A stretch of DNA of 46,527 nucleotides from Methanobacteriota archaeon (GTDB taxonomy: Archaea; Thermoplasmatota; Poseidoniia; Poseidoniales; Poseidoniaceae): positions 1 to 46,527 of the forward strand of contig PBKJ01000025.1 in the NCBI GenBank assembly GCA_002722135.1, read 5' to 3'. Made by a program: the position numbers and the translations under genes. The stretch's first letter is position 1, and every line of letters starts with the position of its first letter. Positions 17,526 to 27,400 of this stretch are shown piece by piece. The notes under the pieces are model-generated. The model did no database searches. It saw only the letters and a program-made list of their open reading frames with translations, and was not told the origin of the DNA.

Positions 17526-18530
17526 ATGAGCGAACGACTGTACATCGGCATTGACCTCGGCACGTACCAATCGACCATCGCCTCGAGCTCCGGCACCATC
17601 CACACCGTGGAAACCGTCGTCGGTCGTCCCAAGGACCCCGTGGCCCGAAACATGCTCAAGCGCGACGTCTTGTTTGGCGCTGAAGCGCTGAAGCACAAGA
17701 TGTCCTGTGACCTGTACCGCCCCATGGCGAAAGGGGTCACGCAAGACGATGAAGCCAACCTCGCGGCGGCCAAGGCCTTCATGGGCCACCTCATCGAGAC
17801 CATGGATCCCGAAGAGTACGACGAAGTGGTTGGCGTGGTCTGCTCGCCCTCCCACGTCTCCTTCACGGACAAGTCCAACCTCGTGGCCACCCTTCGCGGT
17901 CAGGTCAACGCCATCATGGTCGTCAGCGAACCGTTCGCTACCGCCTATGGCATCGGCGAATTCCACGGCACCATCGTCGTCGACATCGGTGCGGGAACCA
18001 CCGACATCGCCCGCCTCTACGGCACCTTCCCAAGCGATGACGACCAGCTCAGCATCGCCGAAGCCGGTGACTGGCTTGACCTCCACCTGATGGACCTCAT
18101 CCGCAAGAAGTACACCGGCGCTCAGGTGACCAAGGACATGGTCCGCCGCTGGAAGGAAGCCTCGTCCTACGTCGGCGGCGACGTGCGTGAAGTGCTCGTC
18201 GACCTCTCTGTCGAAGGAAAGCAGCAGCGCGTGGACATTGGCGACCTCATCGGTGAAGCCTGCGATGCGCTCGTGCCCCTCCTCGGCAACGGCATCAAGA
18301 AGACCGTGGCTGGGGCTGACCCGGAGTACCAGGAAACCTTCCGCCAGAACATCATCCTCTCCGGCGGCGGCTCGCTGATCGAGGGCATCGCCGAGCGCTT
18401 GGCGGCGGAGATCGCCGACATCGGAAACGTGGCCGTGCGCTGCGTCGAAGACCCCATCGACAAGGTGGCCGTCGGTGCCGTCGCCCTCGCCCAAGACATG
18501 CCTGAAGACATGTTCACCTCCATCGAGTGA
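17526..18530 (+). CDS. Actin/MreB/Hsp70-superfamily ATPase
   Basis: A 334-residue actin-fold ATPase. Phosphate-1 motif LYIGIDLGTYQST (residues 5-17), phosphate-2 motif IVVDIGAGTTDIA (150-162, Asp153) and adenosine motif IILSGGGSLIEGI (276-288) are all intact. The length fits MreB, MamK or archaeal actin-like proteins rather than full Hsp70, and there is no substrate-binding domain. It could form filaments or act as a positioning ATPase. It is followed 62 nt later on the same strand by a long coiled-coil protein, an arrangement that suggests a filament and its partner (inference). The start is the ATG of MSERLYIG; a TTG three codons upstream is less likely. Confidence 0.88.
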   Translation: MSERLYIGIDLGTYQSTIASSSGTIHTVETVVGRPKDPVARNMLKRDVLFGAEALKHKMSCDLYRPMAKGVTQDDEANLAAAKAFMGHLIETMDPEEYDEVVGVVCSPSHVSFTDKSNLVATLRGQVNAIMVVSEPFATAYGIGEFHGTIVVDIGAGTTDIARLYGTFPSDDDQLSIAEAGDWLDLHLMDLIRKKYTGAQVTKDMVRRWKEASSYVGGDVREVLVDLSVEGKQQRVDIGDLIGEACDALVPLLGNGIKKTVAGADPEYQETFRQNIILSGGGSLIEGIAERLAAEIADIGNVAVRCVEDPIDKVAVGAVALAQDMPEDMFTSIE

Positions 18531-18592
18531 CGGCGCGGCCGTTTTGCTCCGACAACGCAGGCCCTCAGGGGCTCGATTGAAGGAAGGTTCAA

Positions 18593-19873
18593 GTGCGGTT
18601 CGACGGGCTTCACGCTCACATGTCGTCCAGCGAAGCCGCTTCGACTCGTGGGACCTCCAATGCTCGTGAGGAACGGGCCGCCCTCGAAGGTATGCTCCGC
18701 GGGTATCCCGTGGAACAGTTGGTCGAGGAGGTCATGACGGCGTGGGAAGAGCTCGCAGAGCGCAACGACGAGGTCGTGGAAGCCAAACAGCGGCTCCGCG
18801 TCATGGAACTGGACCTCGCAGAACGTGCTGACGAAGTCGCTCCTGAAGTCAAGCGGCTCAAGGAAATCGAGCAGGTCGCAAGCGATGCACAAGCCCGCAT
18901 CGTTCACCTCGAGCGTTTGCTGGAAGACGCGCGAGAAGAAGCGGCCATGCACGCAGCGTCCGCCTCTGCTGAGGAGCGCAAGCGTTTGTCCAGCGAAGTG
19001 GAACGGCTCGGTGCGCTCTGTGAAAGCCAAGACGAAGTCATTGGCGAAATGGAAGAACGCGTGGAGCGTATGGTCGTGGCGCTGGAACGCGCTGCTGATG
19101 CGGGCCTGACCTCGGTCACGGCGGACGAGGTCCGTCGCCTCAAGCAACTCAACGACGAAGCGCAAAGCGCGTTGGCCGGCGAACAGGCCAGCGTCAAGAG
19201 CCTCGAGGAAGAGCGTCAGCGTTTGCGCGACATCGCCGACCGACTTCGTGGCCTCATCGACGTCCGCGATCAGCGCCTTGCCGAACTCGAGGATCAAGTG
19301 GAGCGCGTCATGAGCGGCCCCAAGTCCATCTCGGCTGAACACGATTACCTCGTCGAGCAAATCGAGGACCTCAAGCGCCGGCTCCTTGAGCGAAACCGCG
19401 AGTATGAATCTCTACGGAGGCGAGAACGCCGTCTGCACAACGACGTCTTCGAGCGTGATGAGCGCCTTGCTCAGATGACGCTGACGATGACCGATCTTGA
19501 GGCGGCCCTGCAGGACCGGACCGCCGAGTTGCGCGACCTCGAGACCCGTGCGGCGGATGCAGAGGGCGAAGTCGAGCGTCAGCGCCGCGGCGAGCGTACC
19601 CGTGAAGTGGTCGGCAAAGCCTTCTCCGACACGCTCGGTTTGGTTCGAGGTCACGACCAGCGTGAGGCGGCGCGTGCTGCGTACGCGGACGCACCAGACG
19701 TTGAACGCCGCATCAGTGCGCCGACCGTTGAGGACATCGAGCGCTTGGCTGAGGGTGAGGAAATCGATCTTGCCGTGGACGTGACGCCCGTTCCCGTGGG
19801 CGAGGAGGTCGAAGAGGACCGACCGCCGACACCGGGCGGGAAAGGCGACCCGGTCGTCTACGACGAAGACTGA
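18593..19873 (+). CDS. Long coiled-coil protein (SMC-like rod, no ATPase)
   Basis: About 426 residues, nearly all heptad-rich helix from roughly residue 30 to 335 (Glu/Arg/Leu repeats, few prolines), then a less ordered acidic C-terminus with VDVTPVPVGEEVEEDRPP. No Walker motifs, membrane helix or signal peptide, so it is a cytosolic rod. It starts at GTG 18593 behind GAAGGAAGG, or at ATG 18620; I cannot decide, though the purine-rich site favours the GTG. It is directly downstream of the actin-like ATPase and probably its partner. Its end overlaps the convergent GGGP synthase by 16 bp. Confidence 0.8.
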   Translation: MRFDGLHAHMSSSEAASTRGTSNAREERAALEGMLRGYPVEQLVEEVMTAWEELAERNDEVVEAKQRLRVMELDLAERADEVAPEVKRLKEIEQVASDAQARIVHLERLLEDAREEAAMHAASASAEERKRLSSEVERLGALCESQDEVIGEMEERVERMVVALERAADAGLTSVTADEVRRLKQLNDEAQSALAGEQASVKSLEEERQRLRDIADRLRGLIDVRDQRLAELEDQVERVMSGPKSISAEHDYLVEQIEDLKRRLLERNREYESLRRRERRLHNDVFERDERLAQMTLTMTDLEAALQDRTAELRDLETRAADAEGEVERQRRGERTREVVGKAFSDTLGLVRGHDQREAARAAYADAPDVERRISAPTVEDIERLAEGEEIDLAVDVTPVPVGEEVEEDRPPTPGGKGDPVVYDED

Positions 19874-20679
19874 GCGGACAACCCGCTCAACACGTCGTCC
19901 AAAGCATGCACCAAGGCCTCGGTGTCGGCCGTTTCTTCGATCAGCGTCCCGGTCACCACCCAGTCGGCTCCTGCCTCGACCGCCCGCCCTACAGACGTGC
20001 CGTCGCGCAACCCGCCGCCCACCATGAGGGTCAGACCGGGTACGTCCCGCGCTGCGCGGATCAGCTCAGAAGTGACCGGCGCATCAGCACCTGACCCTGC
20101 TTCAAGGTACAGCAAACGGAAGCCGTACATCGAGGCGGTCAAGGCATTGGCCCTGACGCGTCCGATGTCATCGGGCTGGACCAGATCGGCTTTGCCAACG
20201 CGACCGACTTCCCCACCAGGAGCGATGACGAGGTATCCTGTTGGCACCGTATCGATGTCAAATTGGTCAATGTAAGGAGCGCCCCGGACCTGCTCCGAGA
20301 TGAGGAAACGCGGGTCGGTGCTGTTCATGAGCATCATGAACAGGATGCCGTCGGCGGCGGGGGAAAGCGCGTGCGCGCCACCGGGGAAGAGCACCACAGG
20401 GACATGCCATTGGTCTTCGTCGCCTTCGGGATTCTGGGACGCGGCCATGGCCGCGAGATCGAGCGCGTCTTGAATCGCCGTGCACGTGGCGTGGACCACG
20501 TCGTCAGGGGTGTCTGTGGACCCACCGACGAGGATGAGGCGCGTGCCGCGCTCGACGGCCACCAAGGCCCGGCGAGCGGCCAGCTCCACCTCTTGCTTGC
20601 CGGGATCGATCAGCAGCGCATGGCGTGGACCGACCTTTGCCGTCACGTGAGCCAACACATCGCCGTGCTCTGAACGCAT
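19858..20679 (-). CDS. Geranylgeranylglyceryl phosphate synthase
   Basis: Makes the first ether bond of archaeal membrane lipids from sn-glycerol-1-phosphate and geranylgeranyl diphosphate. The TIM-barrel shows HALLIDPGKQ near the N-terminus, LILVGGSTDT, VVLFPGGAHALSPAADGILFMMLMNS, the YLEAGSGADAPV stretch and the phosphate-binding LMVGGGLRDG and ADWVVTGT. This is the group II-like GGGPS/PcrB family. I start at ATG 20679 (273 residues); the frame runs to 20754, but that would overlap the divergent ABC transporter. The enzyme is strong evidence for an archaeal host. Confidence 0.93.
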   Translation of the reverse strand: MRSEHGDVLAHVTAKVGPRHALLIDPGKQEVELAARRALVAVERGTRLILVGGSTDTPDDVVHATCTAIQDALDLAAMAASQNPEGDEDQWHVPVVLFPGGAHALSPAADGILFMMLMNSTDPRFLISEQVRGAPYIDQFDIDTVPTGYLVIAPGGEVGRVGKADLVQPDDIGRVRANALTASMYGFRLLYLEAGSGADAPVTSELIRAARDVPGLTLMVGGGLRDGTSVGRAVEAGADWVVTGTLIEETADTEALVHALDDVLSGLSAQSSS

Positions 20680-20765
20680 CTCGACCGGTTTGACCACGGG
20701 ACAGAGGACGATAGCCGTTGCCGAGCCAACCACCACCATGAAACCGGATGGCACCAGCGACCACC

Positions 20766-22535
20766 ATGGACGAACGGGGTCCGCTGCGGCGCCTCATGGG
20801 CCACGTGGCGCACCGGGCCGCCACCATCCGTTTGGCCGTCTTATGTTCCATCCTCAACAAAATCTGGGACCTTGCGCCGCCGTTGCTGATCGGTGTCGCC
20901 GTTGACGTGGTGGTGACGCAAGAGGACTCCTTGCTCGCTTCCTTCGGCATCATTGACCCTTGGCATCAGCTGCTGGTGCTCGCAGCGGTCACCGTCGCCA
21001 TCTGGGCGCTCGAATCCCTGTTCGAATACTGGTACGGCGTCTTGTGGCGAAACCTCGCCCAGAGCGTCCAGCACGACGTGCGCATGGCGACCTTCGAACG
21101 CGTGCTGGGTCACGCCCCATCGTGGTTTGATGAACGGCGAAAGGGCGACCTGTTGGCGGTCCTCAACGACGACGTCAATCAGCTCGAACGCTTCCTCGAC
21201 AAGGGTGCAAACGACCTGTTGCAGGTGGGAACCACCGTCATCGTCGTTGGCGCGATTTTCTTTGCCATCGCTTGGGAAGTGGCCTTGCTGGCCTTCATGC
21301 CTGTCCCGCTCATCCTGTGGGGTTCCTTCCGGTACCAGCGCGCGTTGGAACCGAAGTACCTGAGCGTCCGTGACGCGGCAGGTGACCTGAACGCGTTGCT
21401 CGAAAACGACATTGGCGGCATGACCACCATCCAATCCTTCACCGCGGAACGCATCGAAGCCGGCCGGTTGACCGATCTCAGCGAGGCCTACCGGGCACGA
21501 AACCGTGAGGCGATCCGGTTGTCGGCGGGCTTCGTCCCGCTGATCCGCATGGCCATCCTTGTCGGGTTCACCGGCACCTTGCTGCTCGGTGGCTGGTTCA
21601 CCCTCGAAGGGGCCCTTGAAGTCGGGGCGTATTCGGTGCTGGTGTTCATGACGCAACGCTTGCTGTGGCCGCTCACTCGCCTCGGGGAAACCTTCGACCT
21701 GTACCAGCGGGCCATGGCCTCAACCGCTCGAATCCTCGACCTCATCGAAGCACCAGACAGTTTGGTGGACGGTGACGTGGCCCCCACCCGCGAGGAGGCG
21801 AGTGCGTCCACGCTGCGCCTGGAGAACGTGACCTTTGCTCACCCGGGCCGGGAGACCGTCCTCGACGGCATCAGCGTCGACATCGAAGCGCAAACCACCG
21901 TGGGCATCGTAGGCTCGACCGGATCTGGGAAGACCACGCTCATCCGTCTGTTGATGCGGTTCATCGACCCGAGCGAGGGGGCCGTCACCTGGTGTGGGCA
22001 CGACCTTCGTGAGTGGTCCACGACCTCCCTCCGCTCAAACATGGCCTTGGTGGACCAACACGTGACCCTGTTTCCCACCAGCGTGATGGAGAACATCCGA
22101 TACGGTCGACCGGATGCGAACGATGACGAGGTTGAGGCGGCCGCAAAGGCGGCCGAGGCTGACGCCTTCATCCGGTCCTTCCCCGACGGCTATGCCACGC
22201 TGGTGGGCGAAGGAGGGCACCGCTTGTCCGGCGGCCAGCGGCAACGCTTGGCCCTGGCCCGGGCTGTGCTGAAAGACGCCCCCGTGCTCATCCTCGACGA
22301 AGCAACCTCAGCGGTTGACAACGAAACCGAAGCGGCCATCCAACGCTCCTTGCACCGCATCGCCGAGGGGCGAACCACGGTCATCATCGCCCATCGCCTG
22401 TCAACAGTACGACACGCCGACCGCATTTTGGTCCTCGAGGGCGGAGATGTGGTCGAGGCAGGTTCGCACGAGGAATTGCTCGCTGCAGAAGGGCTCTACC
22501 ACCGGCTTTGGTCGGTGCAAACCGGATCGCGATGA
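20766..22535 (+). CDS. ABC transporter, fused permease and ATPase (exporter type)
   Basis: A 589-residue half-transporter. The N-terminal membrane domain (about residues 20-310) has six predicted helices of the MsbA/LmrA type and the coupling-helix region LNDDVNQLERFLDKG. The ATPase domain (about 340-580) has Walker A GSTGSGKTT, Q-loop VDQHVTLFPTS, signature LSGGQRQRLALARA, Walker B VLILDEATSA and the H-loop in IIAHRLSTVRHAD. It should work as a homodimer exporting a lipid, peptide or drug. It is divergent from GGGP synthase with about 86 nt between starts, so shared control or lipid transport is possible but unproven. Confidence 0.93.
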   Translation: MDERGPLRRLMGHVAHRAATIRLAVLCSILNKIWDLAPPLLIGVAVDVVVTQEDSLLASFGIIDPWHQLLVLAAVTVAIWALESLFEYWYGVLWRNLAQSVQHDVRMATFERVLGHAPSWFDERRKGDLLAVLNDDVNQLERFLDKGANDLLQVGTTVIVVGAIFFAIAWEVALLAFMPVPLILWGSFRYQRALEPKYLSVRDAAGDLNALLENDIGGMTTIQSFTAERIEAGRLTDLSEAYRARNREAIRLSAGFVPLIRMAILVGFTGTLLLGGWFTLEGALEVGAYSVLVFMTQRLLWPLTRLGETFDLYQRAMASTARILDLIEAPDSLVDGDVAPTREEASASTLRLENVTFAHPGRETVLDGISVDIEAQTTVGIVGSTGSGKTTLIRLLMRFIDPSEGAVTWCGHDLREWSTTSLRSNMALVDQHVTLFPTSVMENIRYGRPDANDDEVEAAAKAAEADAFIRSFPDGYATLVGEGGHRLSGGQRQRLALARAVLKDAPVLILDEATSAVDNETEAAIQRSLHRIAEGRTTVIIAHRLSTVRHADRILVLEGGDVVEAGSHEELLAAEGLYHRLWSVQTGSR

Positions 22536-22541
22536 GGCGTC

Positions 22542-23555
22542 TCAAACCTTGGTGAGCGCCCCTTCAAAGGTCCATCTGCGCCCAGATTCCGGCCATAGTG
22601 CTGCGATTGGCCACCACATCAAGGTCAGCACGATGACCAGGCCGGCGGAAAGGGTAGCGCTCGGTGCTTCGACGGCCCGATGGAGGAGCCACAGCATGGG
22701 TGTATGTGCCACGTACACGGTGAGGCTGAGGCGCCCAAGGGCAGGAAGGCCAGGCGCTCGAGCCAGCGATGCGCCAGTGGCCCAGAGGATCAACACGCCC
22801 GTGCTGGCCGCGAGGAGGAAGGGGGCATTGGCTGGGAAGAAGGTGAGGAGTGCGCGTCCGTCGGGGCTGGTGGGAGCGGCCCACGGCACTCCGGTTTGGC
22901 CGGCACGGTACAACAAGAGGCCACAGACCATCACGCCGCACAAGCACCAAGCGATGCTCGGCCGGCGCATGGCATCCCCATGCGTGCGCAGCATGACACC
23001 GAGCCACGCCAATCCACACCAAGGGATGAGGGGGTAGAGTCCTGTCAGCATCAGATGCGACACCAGGTCCTGAACTCCCCTCACCAGCACGCGTTCATCC
23101 CACGCTGAGGGGCCCTGAAGTGTGGGGGCCAGCAGCACCACTGCGGGCAACATCGCTGCTGTCGCCCGAACCCCGCGCTGGACCGCTTGGGAGGGGTGCG
23201 TCCACGGTATGAGCGCCAAGAGCGCGAACAAGGAAAGCACGCCAGGCGTGAACGGGCCATACAGGTGGGGCGCACAGAGGTTCACCAACACTTGGGCTGC
23301 AAGAAGCAGGCCTGCTCGCGCACACCGGGAACGCCACGGCCGGGGTTTCCCCGCGGCCCCCCAACCGGCCAGCACGACGAAGAGTGGGGCGGCCAAACCG
23401 CCGAGGCCAGCCACGACGTAGCCGAGGGCTGAGGTGGAACCGATCGATGGCGGCGGTGCCGTTGCCGCCACGTGCACCATGACCATCAGCAACACGGCAA
23501 GGCCGCGGAGGGCGTCAATGTCGTCGCGACGGGCGGTGTCGGGCGCCGAGGACAG
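22542..23555 (-). CDS. Multi-TM membrane acyltransferase-like protein, no canonical start codon
   Basis: About 330 residues with roughly nine hydrophobic helices. The N-terminus, translated upstream of the first GTG, reads RRDDIDALRGLAVLLMVMVH, the conserved entry of DUF1624/DUF418-type and related membrane acyltransferases. The C-terminal part ends with LGRLSLTVYVAHTPMLWLL, also typical. The conserved DALRG lies before the first in-frame ATG, GTG or TTG, and the frame is closed only by the TGA of purQ at 23565-23567, which is in the same frame. So translation begins at a rare codon (I placed it at CTG 23555), or purQ is read through. It probably moves an acyl or acetyl group to a surface sugar. 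Confidence 0.72.
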   Translation of the reverse strand: MSSAPDTARRDDIDALRGLAVLLMVMVHVAATAPPPSIGSTSALGYVVAGLGGLAAPLFVVLAGWGAAGKPRPWRSRCARAGLLLAAQVLVNLCAPHLYGPFTPGVLSLFALLALIPWTHPSQAVQRGVRATAAMLPAVVLLAPTLQGPSAWDERVLVRGVQDLVSHLMLTGLYPLIPWCGLAWLGVMLRTHGDAMRRPSIAWCLCGVMVCGLLLYRAGQTGVPWAAPTSPDGRALLTFFPANAPFLLAASTGVLILWATGASLARAPGLPALGRLSLTVYVAHTPMLWLLHRAVEAPSATLSAGLVIVLTLMWWPIAALWPESGRRWTFEGALTKV

Positions 23556-23564
23556 GGCACCACC

Positions 23565-24440
23565 TCAACCTGAACGAGCTCGGACGTGCTCCACCGCGTT
23601 GCGGAAGATCTGCAGTCCTTCGCCCTCCCATTCGCCAAGACTCCGCTCCTCCACCGGCACGCTGGCTTCGGCCTCTGGAGCGGTGTAACGGGTGTGGTCT
23701 GGGTGAAGCCACTTCGCGTAGATGGCTTCGGGGTGGGGCATGAGGCCGAACACCAGGCCGGTGGCGTCGCATACGCCCGCGATGTTGCGCGCCGATCCAT
23801 TCGGCGAAATCGGGTAAGGGAGGAGTGCGTCGGTTCGCCCTTCGCCCTTCGGGCTTGCGGGATCCACGTAACGCACCGTCAATTGGTGGGCCTCGTCCAT
23901 CCGGTCAAGGACGCTCTCGTCTTCAACCACGAAGCGCCCCTCGCCGTGGCGTACGGGACAGTCGATGCGCGTCAGCCCCTTGGTCCACACGCACGGGCTC
24001 TCAGGATCAAACTCGAGGGTCACCCATCTGTCCTCGTAGCGCCCGCTTTCGTTCAGGGCAAGGGAGGCGCGCTGCTCGAAATCTGGCGTCACGTCTCCGC
24101 CGGCGGGCGGGCCGGGGAGGAGGCCTGTCTTCACCAGCACTTGGAAGCCGTTGCAGATGCCAATCACAGGGCCGCCATTGGCCACGAAATCACGCAGCGG
24201 ATCTCGAAGGGCAAACCTGAGGCGGTTGCCAAGCAAGCGTCCGCTCCCAAGATGGTCGCCAAAGGAAAATCCGCCAGGAATGGCCAGAATGTCGTAGGTC
24301 GCAAGCACCTCTGGAGATTCGATGAGGCGGTTGACGTGAAGCCGGTCTGCTTCTGCTCCGACAAGCCGGAACACGGCGGCCGTTTCATGATCGCAATTGA
24401 TGCCAAAGCCAAACAGCACGGCCACGCGCACATCAGACAT
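23565..24440 (-). CDS. purQ: FGAM synthase, glutaminase subunit PurQ
   Basis: Class I glutamine amidotransferase that supplies ammonia to PurL for formylglycinamidine ribonucleotide synthesis. The nucleophile is in GPVIGICNGFQVL (Cys near residue 95) and the His-Glu pair is in LMPHPEAIY. VAVLFGFGINCDHE starts the domain. At 291 residues it is longer than the 225-residue small-type PurQ, with insertions in the middle. The ATG overlaps the purL stop (TGATG), so the two subunits are coupled. Its stop is in frame with the following acyltransferase. Confidence 0.95.
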   Translation of the reverse strand: MSDVRVAVLFGFGINCDHETAAVFRLVGAEADRLHVNRLIESPEVLATYDILAIPGGFSFGDHLGSGRLLGNRLRFALRDPLRDFVANGGPVIGICNGFQVLVKTGLLPGPPAGGDVTPDFEQRASLALNESGRYEDRWVTLEFDPESPCVWTKGLTRIDCPVRHGEGRFVVEDESVLDRMDEAHQLTVRYVDPASPKGEGRTDALLPYPISPNGSARNIAGVCDATGLVFGLMPHPEAIYAKWLHPDHTRYTAPEAEASVPVEERSLGEWEGEGLQIFRNAVEHVRARSG

Positions 24441-27400
24441 CAGCGGCCACCTCCAACGGGGAGGGCCAATGGCGCCTTCCACGCCTCAACCATCTCCTCG
24501 ACCTCAAGGTCGATGAGCACGTCAAAGCCGTCTTCCACCACGAGGCGACCTCCGCTGACCACGAGTCCGATGAGGGTCAGCCCGTGCTGTTCGAGGGCTT
24601 GACACACCTCGGCTTCGTGAAGGGCTTCCACCCCGATGACAATGCGACCAAGGGACTCGCCCCACAGCTGGCCGAAGGTGTCCGCGCCATCGAGGCCGAG
24701 GCCGTCAAGGTCAACCATCGCGCCACGGCGGCCGCCAATGCACATCTCGGCCAAGGCCACGCCAAGGCCGCCTTCGGAACAGTCGTGCGCGGTTCGGATG
24801 CGCCCAGCGGCGATCTCAGCGGAAAGGGCGGCGTAGGCTTCGCGCTGCGCCACAGGGTCGTCCATGGACGGCACGGTGCCGCCGATGCCCGCTGCTTCGC
24901 CCGCTTCGCTGAGCATGCTGGCGACTTCCGAGGCCCCCAGCTCCTGGCGGCAGCGGCCGAAGAGGTAGAGGCGTTCGCCTTCTCGTTTGAGATCCGAAGT
25001 GGCCGTCATGCGCACGTCGGGATGGTCGCCAAAGAGCGAGAACAGCATGGTTGGGGGGATGGAAATCTTGTCCGGCCCCGTCCCGTAGTCGTTCTTCATC
25101 GAATCCTTGCCCGACACGCACGGCACGCGGTAAGCTCGGCACATGCGCTCCAGTTCACGGTTGGCGCGAACGAGTTGGGCGAGTTTGAACCGCCCGTCGG
25201 GGGTCTTTTCGGACACGATTGGATCGGGCCAGCAGAAGTTGTCGAGCCCCGCCATCCTGTCGACGTCCACGCCCACGCAGACCGCGTTTCGCACCGCTTC
25301 GTCCACGGCAGCGACAACCATGGCGCCCGCATCGATGTCCGCGTAACGTGGCACAATCCCGTTGCTGATCACCAGTCCGCGGCTGGAGCCGTGCAGTGGA
25401 GCGATCACGGCGGCATCAGCAGGCCCGTCGCGCTCAACGCCAACGAAGGGCTTGACTGCGGTTTGGGCGATCACTTCGTGGTCGTATTGCCGCACCCAAT
25501 CCTCCTTGCTGGCCACGTTCGGCCGTGCGAGAAGGCGCAGCAGCAACGCGTTGTGGTCCGCATCTTCTGGGGGAACAAAGGCAGGGTGCTCAGGCGGCGA
25601 CCATACGCTCTCCAGGCGTAATTGGGGTACGCCGTCGTGCAGGAATTCGAGCGGGAGGAGGGCCACAACCTCCTCGCCGTGGCGCACCAAGAAGCGCCCG
25701 TCGTCGGTGAACGTCGCCACCACGGTGGCCTCGACCTCGTGAACTGTTGCCATCGCTTCGAAAGCCTCGGCATGGTGAGGATGCACGGCCACCGTCATCC
25801 GCTCTTGGGATTCTGAGACGAGGATCTCCCATGGGGAAAGCCCGACCTGCTTGAGCGGCGCGGCCGCGAGGTCGATCTCAACGCCTCCGGTTTGCTCCGC
25901 CATTTCGCCGATGGAGGACGAAATCCCGCCTGCGCCGTTGTCGGTGATGCTGGCAATCAAGCCGGCGTCACGTGCTTCCAGCAGCATGTCGAGCATCTTC
26001 TTCTGCGTGATAGGGTCGCCGATCTGCACGGCGCTCGATGGGGAGTCTTCGGTCAACTCCAGCGAGGAAAAGGTCGCTCCGTGGATGCCGTCGGCGCCAA
26101 TTCGCCCGCCGACCATGTACACCAAGTCACCGGGTTCAGCGGTTTTTGCGTGACCCGGGCGGCCGTCGGGAAGCGTCGCAGGCATCAAACCAACCGTGCC
26201 GCAGTACACCAGCGGCTTGCCGATGTAGCGGTCGTCGAACACGATGGCCCCGTTGACCGTCGGGATGCCCGATTCGTTGCCGCCCACACGCACGCCGGCA
26301 TGGACGCCACGCAACACGCGGCTCGGGTGGAAGAGGTTGGAGGGGAGGTCACCCTCCCAATCGGGTGGGCCGAAGCAGAACACATCGGTGTTCGCGATGG
26401 GGCGAGCGCCCAAACCGGTCCCGAGGATATCGCGGTTGACGCCCACGATGCCCGTCATTGCACCGCCGTACGGGTCAAGGGCCGAGGGTGAATTGTGGGT
26501 CTCTGCCTTCATGCAGACGCTCCACGCGTCGTCCCAAGCAATCACCCCTGAATTGTCGTGGAAGACCGACAGCAGCCACGGCATCTCCTCCTGCATGTCA
26601 AGGGTGGGGCGCATGATGTGGGTCTTGAACAGCGAATCGATCTCAGAGTCCTCACCGGTCACCTCGTCCCGATGGTGGATGTGCGCGGCGAAGATCTTGT
26701 GCTTGCAATGCTCGCTCCACGTTTGTGCCAAACACTCCAATTCCACGTCCGTCGGAGCGTGTGGAGGCAACCCGAGGGCGGTGCGTGACGCTTGCACGGC
26801 AGGATCCCTGTAGTGGTCACGGATGGTTTGCATCTCTTCCAAGTTGAGGGCGAGCAAGCCATCCTCGGAAAGCCGGATGAGGGTTTCATCGTCAACTTCG
26901 AGGTCGACGGTCGCCGGCGGTTGTGCTTCCACGGCCGGACGCTCAGGATAGCCCAACAGGGTCCATCCATCGGAACCTGGCCCCGTCTGAATCAGAGCCC
27001 GTTCGATGAGTGGGTTGTGGAGGGAGGCTGCGATGTCGGCGCCGTCCGCGCCAGCAGGGAGGCCGTAGAAGGCGTACGTCAAGTCGGTAGCTACGCCTGC
27101 GCCCTCAACGCGGGCCTCGGGGAAGAGCGTGCGCAATCCGTCGAGTGCTGCGCTTCCTGCGTTGTCCGTCACACCGGGCTTGAAGCCGATCGTGATCACG
27201 AGGTCGGGGGCGTCAGGAAACAGGGCGGCGTCGGCCAACCAGGCCGAACCCAGTCGCCCGAGCTCGATTATCGGGTCCACAAACAGGTCGTCAACGCGCT
27301 CGCCGAGCGCGGCGGCGTCCATCGGGCTGCGGACCACAAATCCGCAAATGGAGCGCACCCGCGCCACGTCGAGGTTCAAGTCTTGCAAAAGACGCGCCTT

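Noticed and set aside
15942-18494. Long minus-strand open frames opposite the subtilase and actin-like genes (up to 396 codons)
   Set aside because: They are shadows of GC-rich coding sequence: skewed composition, no recognisable motif, and the plus-strand genes have intact families.
18167-19360. 397-codon minus-strand frame opposite the coiled-coil gene
   Set aside because: Antisense of heptad repeats yields leucine- and phenylalanine-rich open frames; no start context or family.
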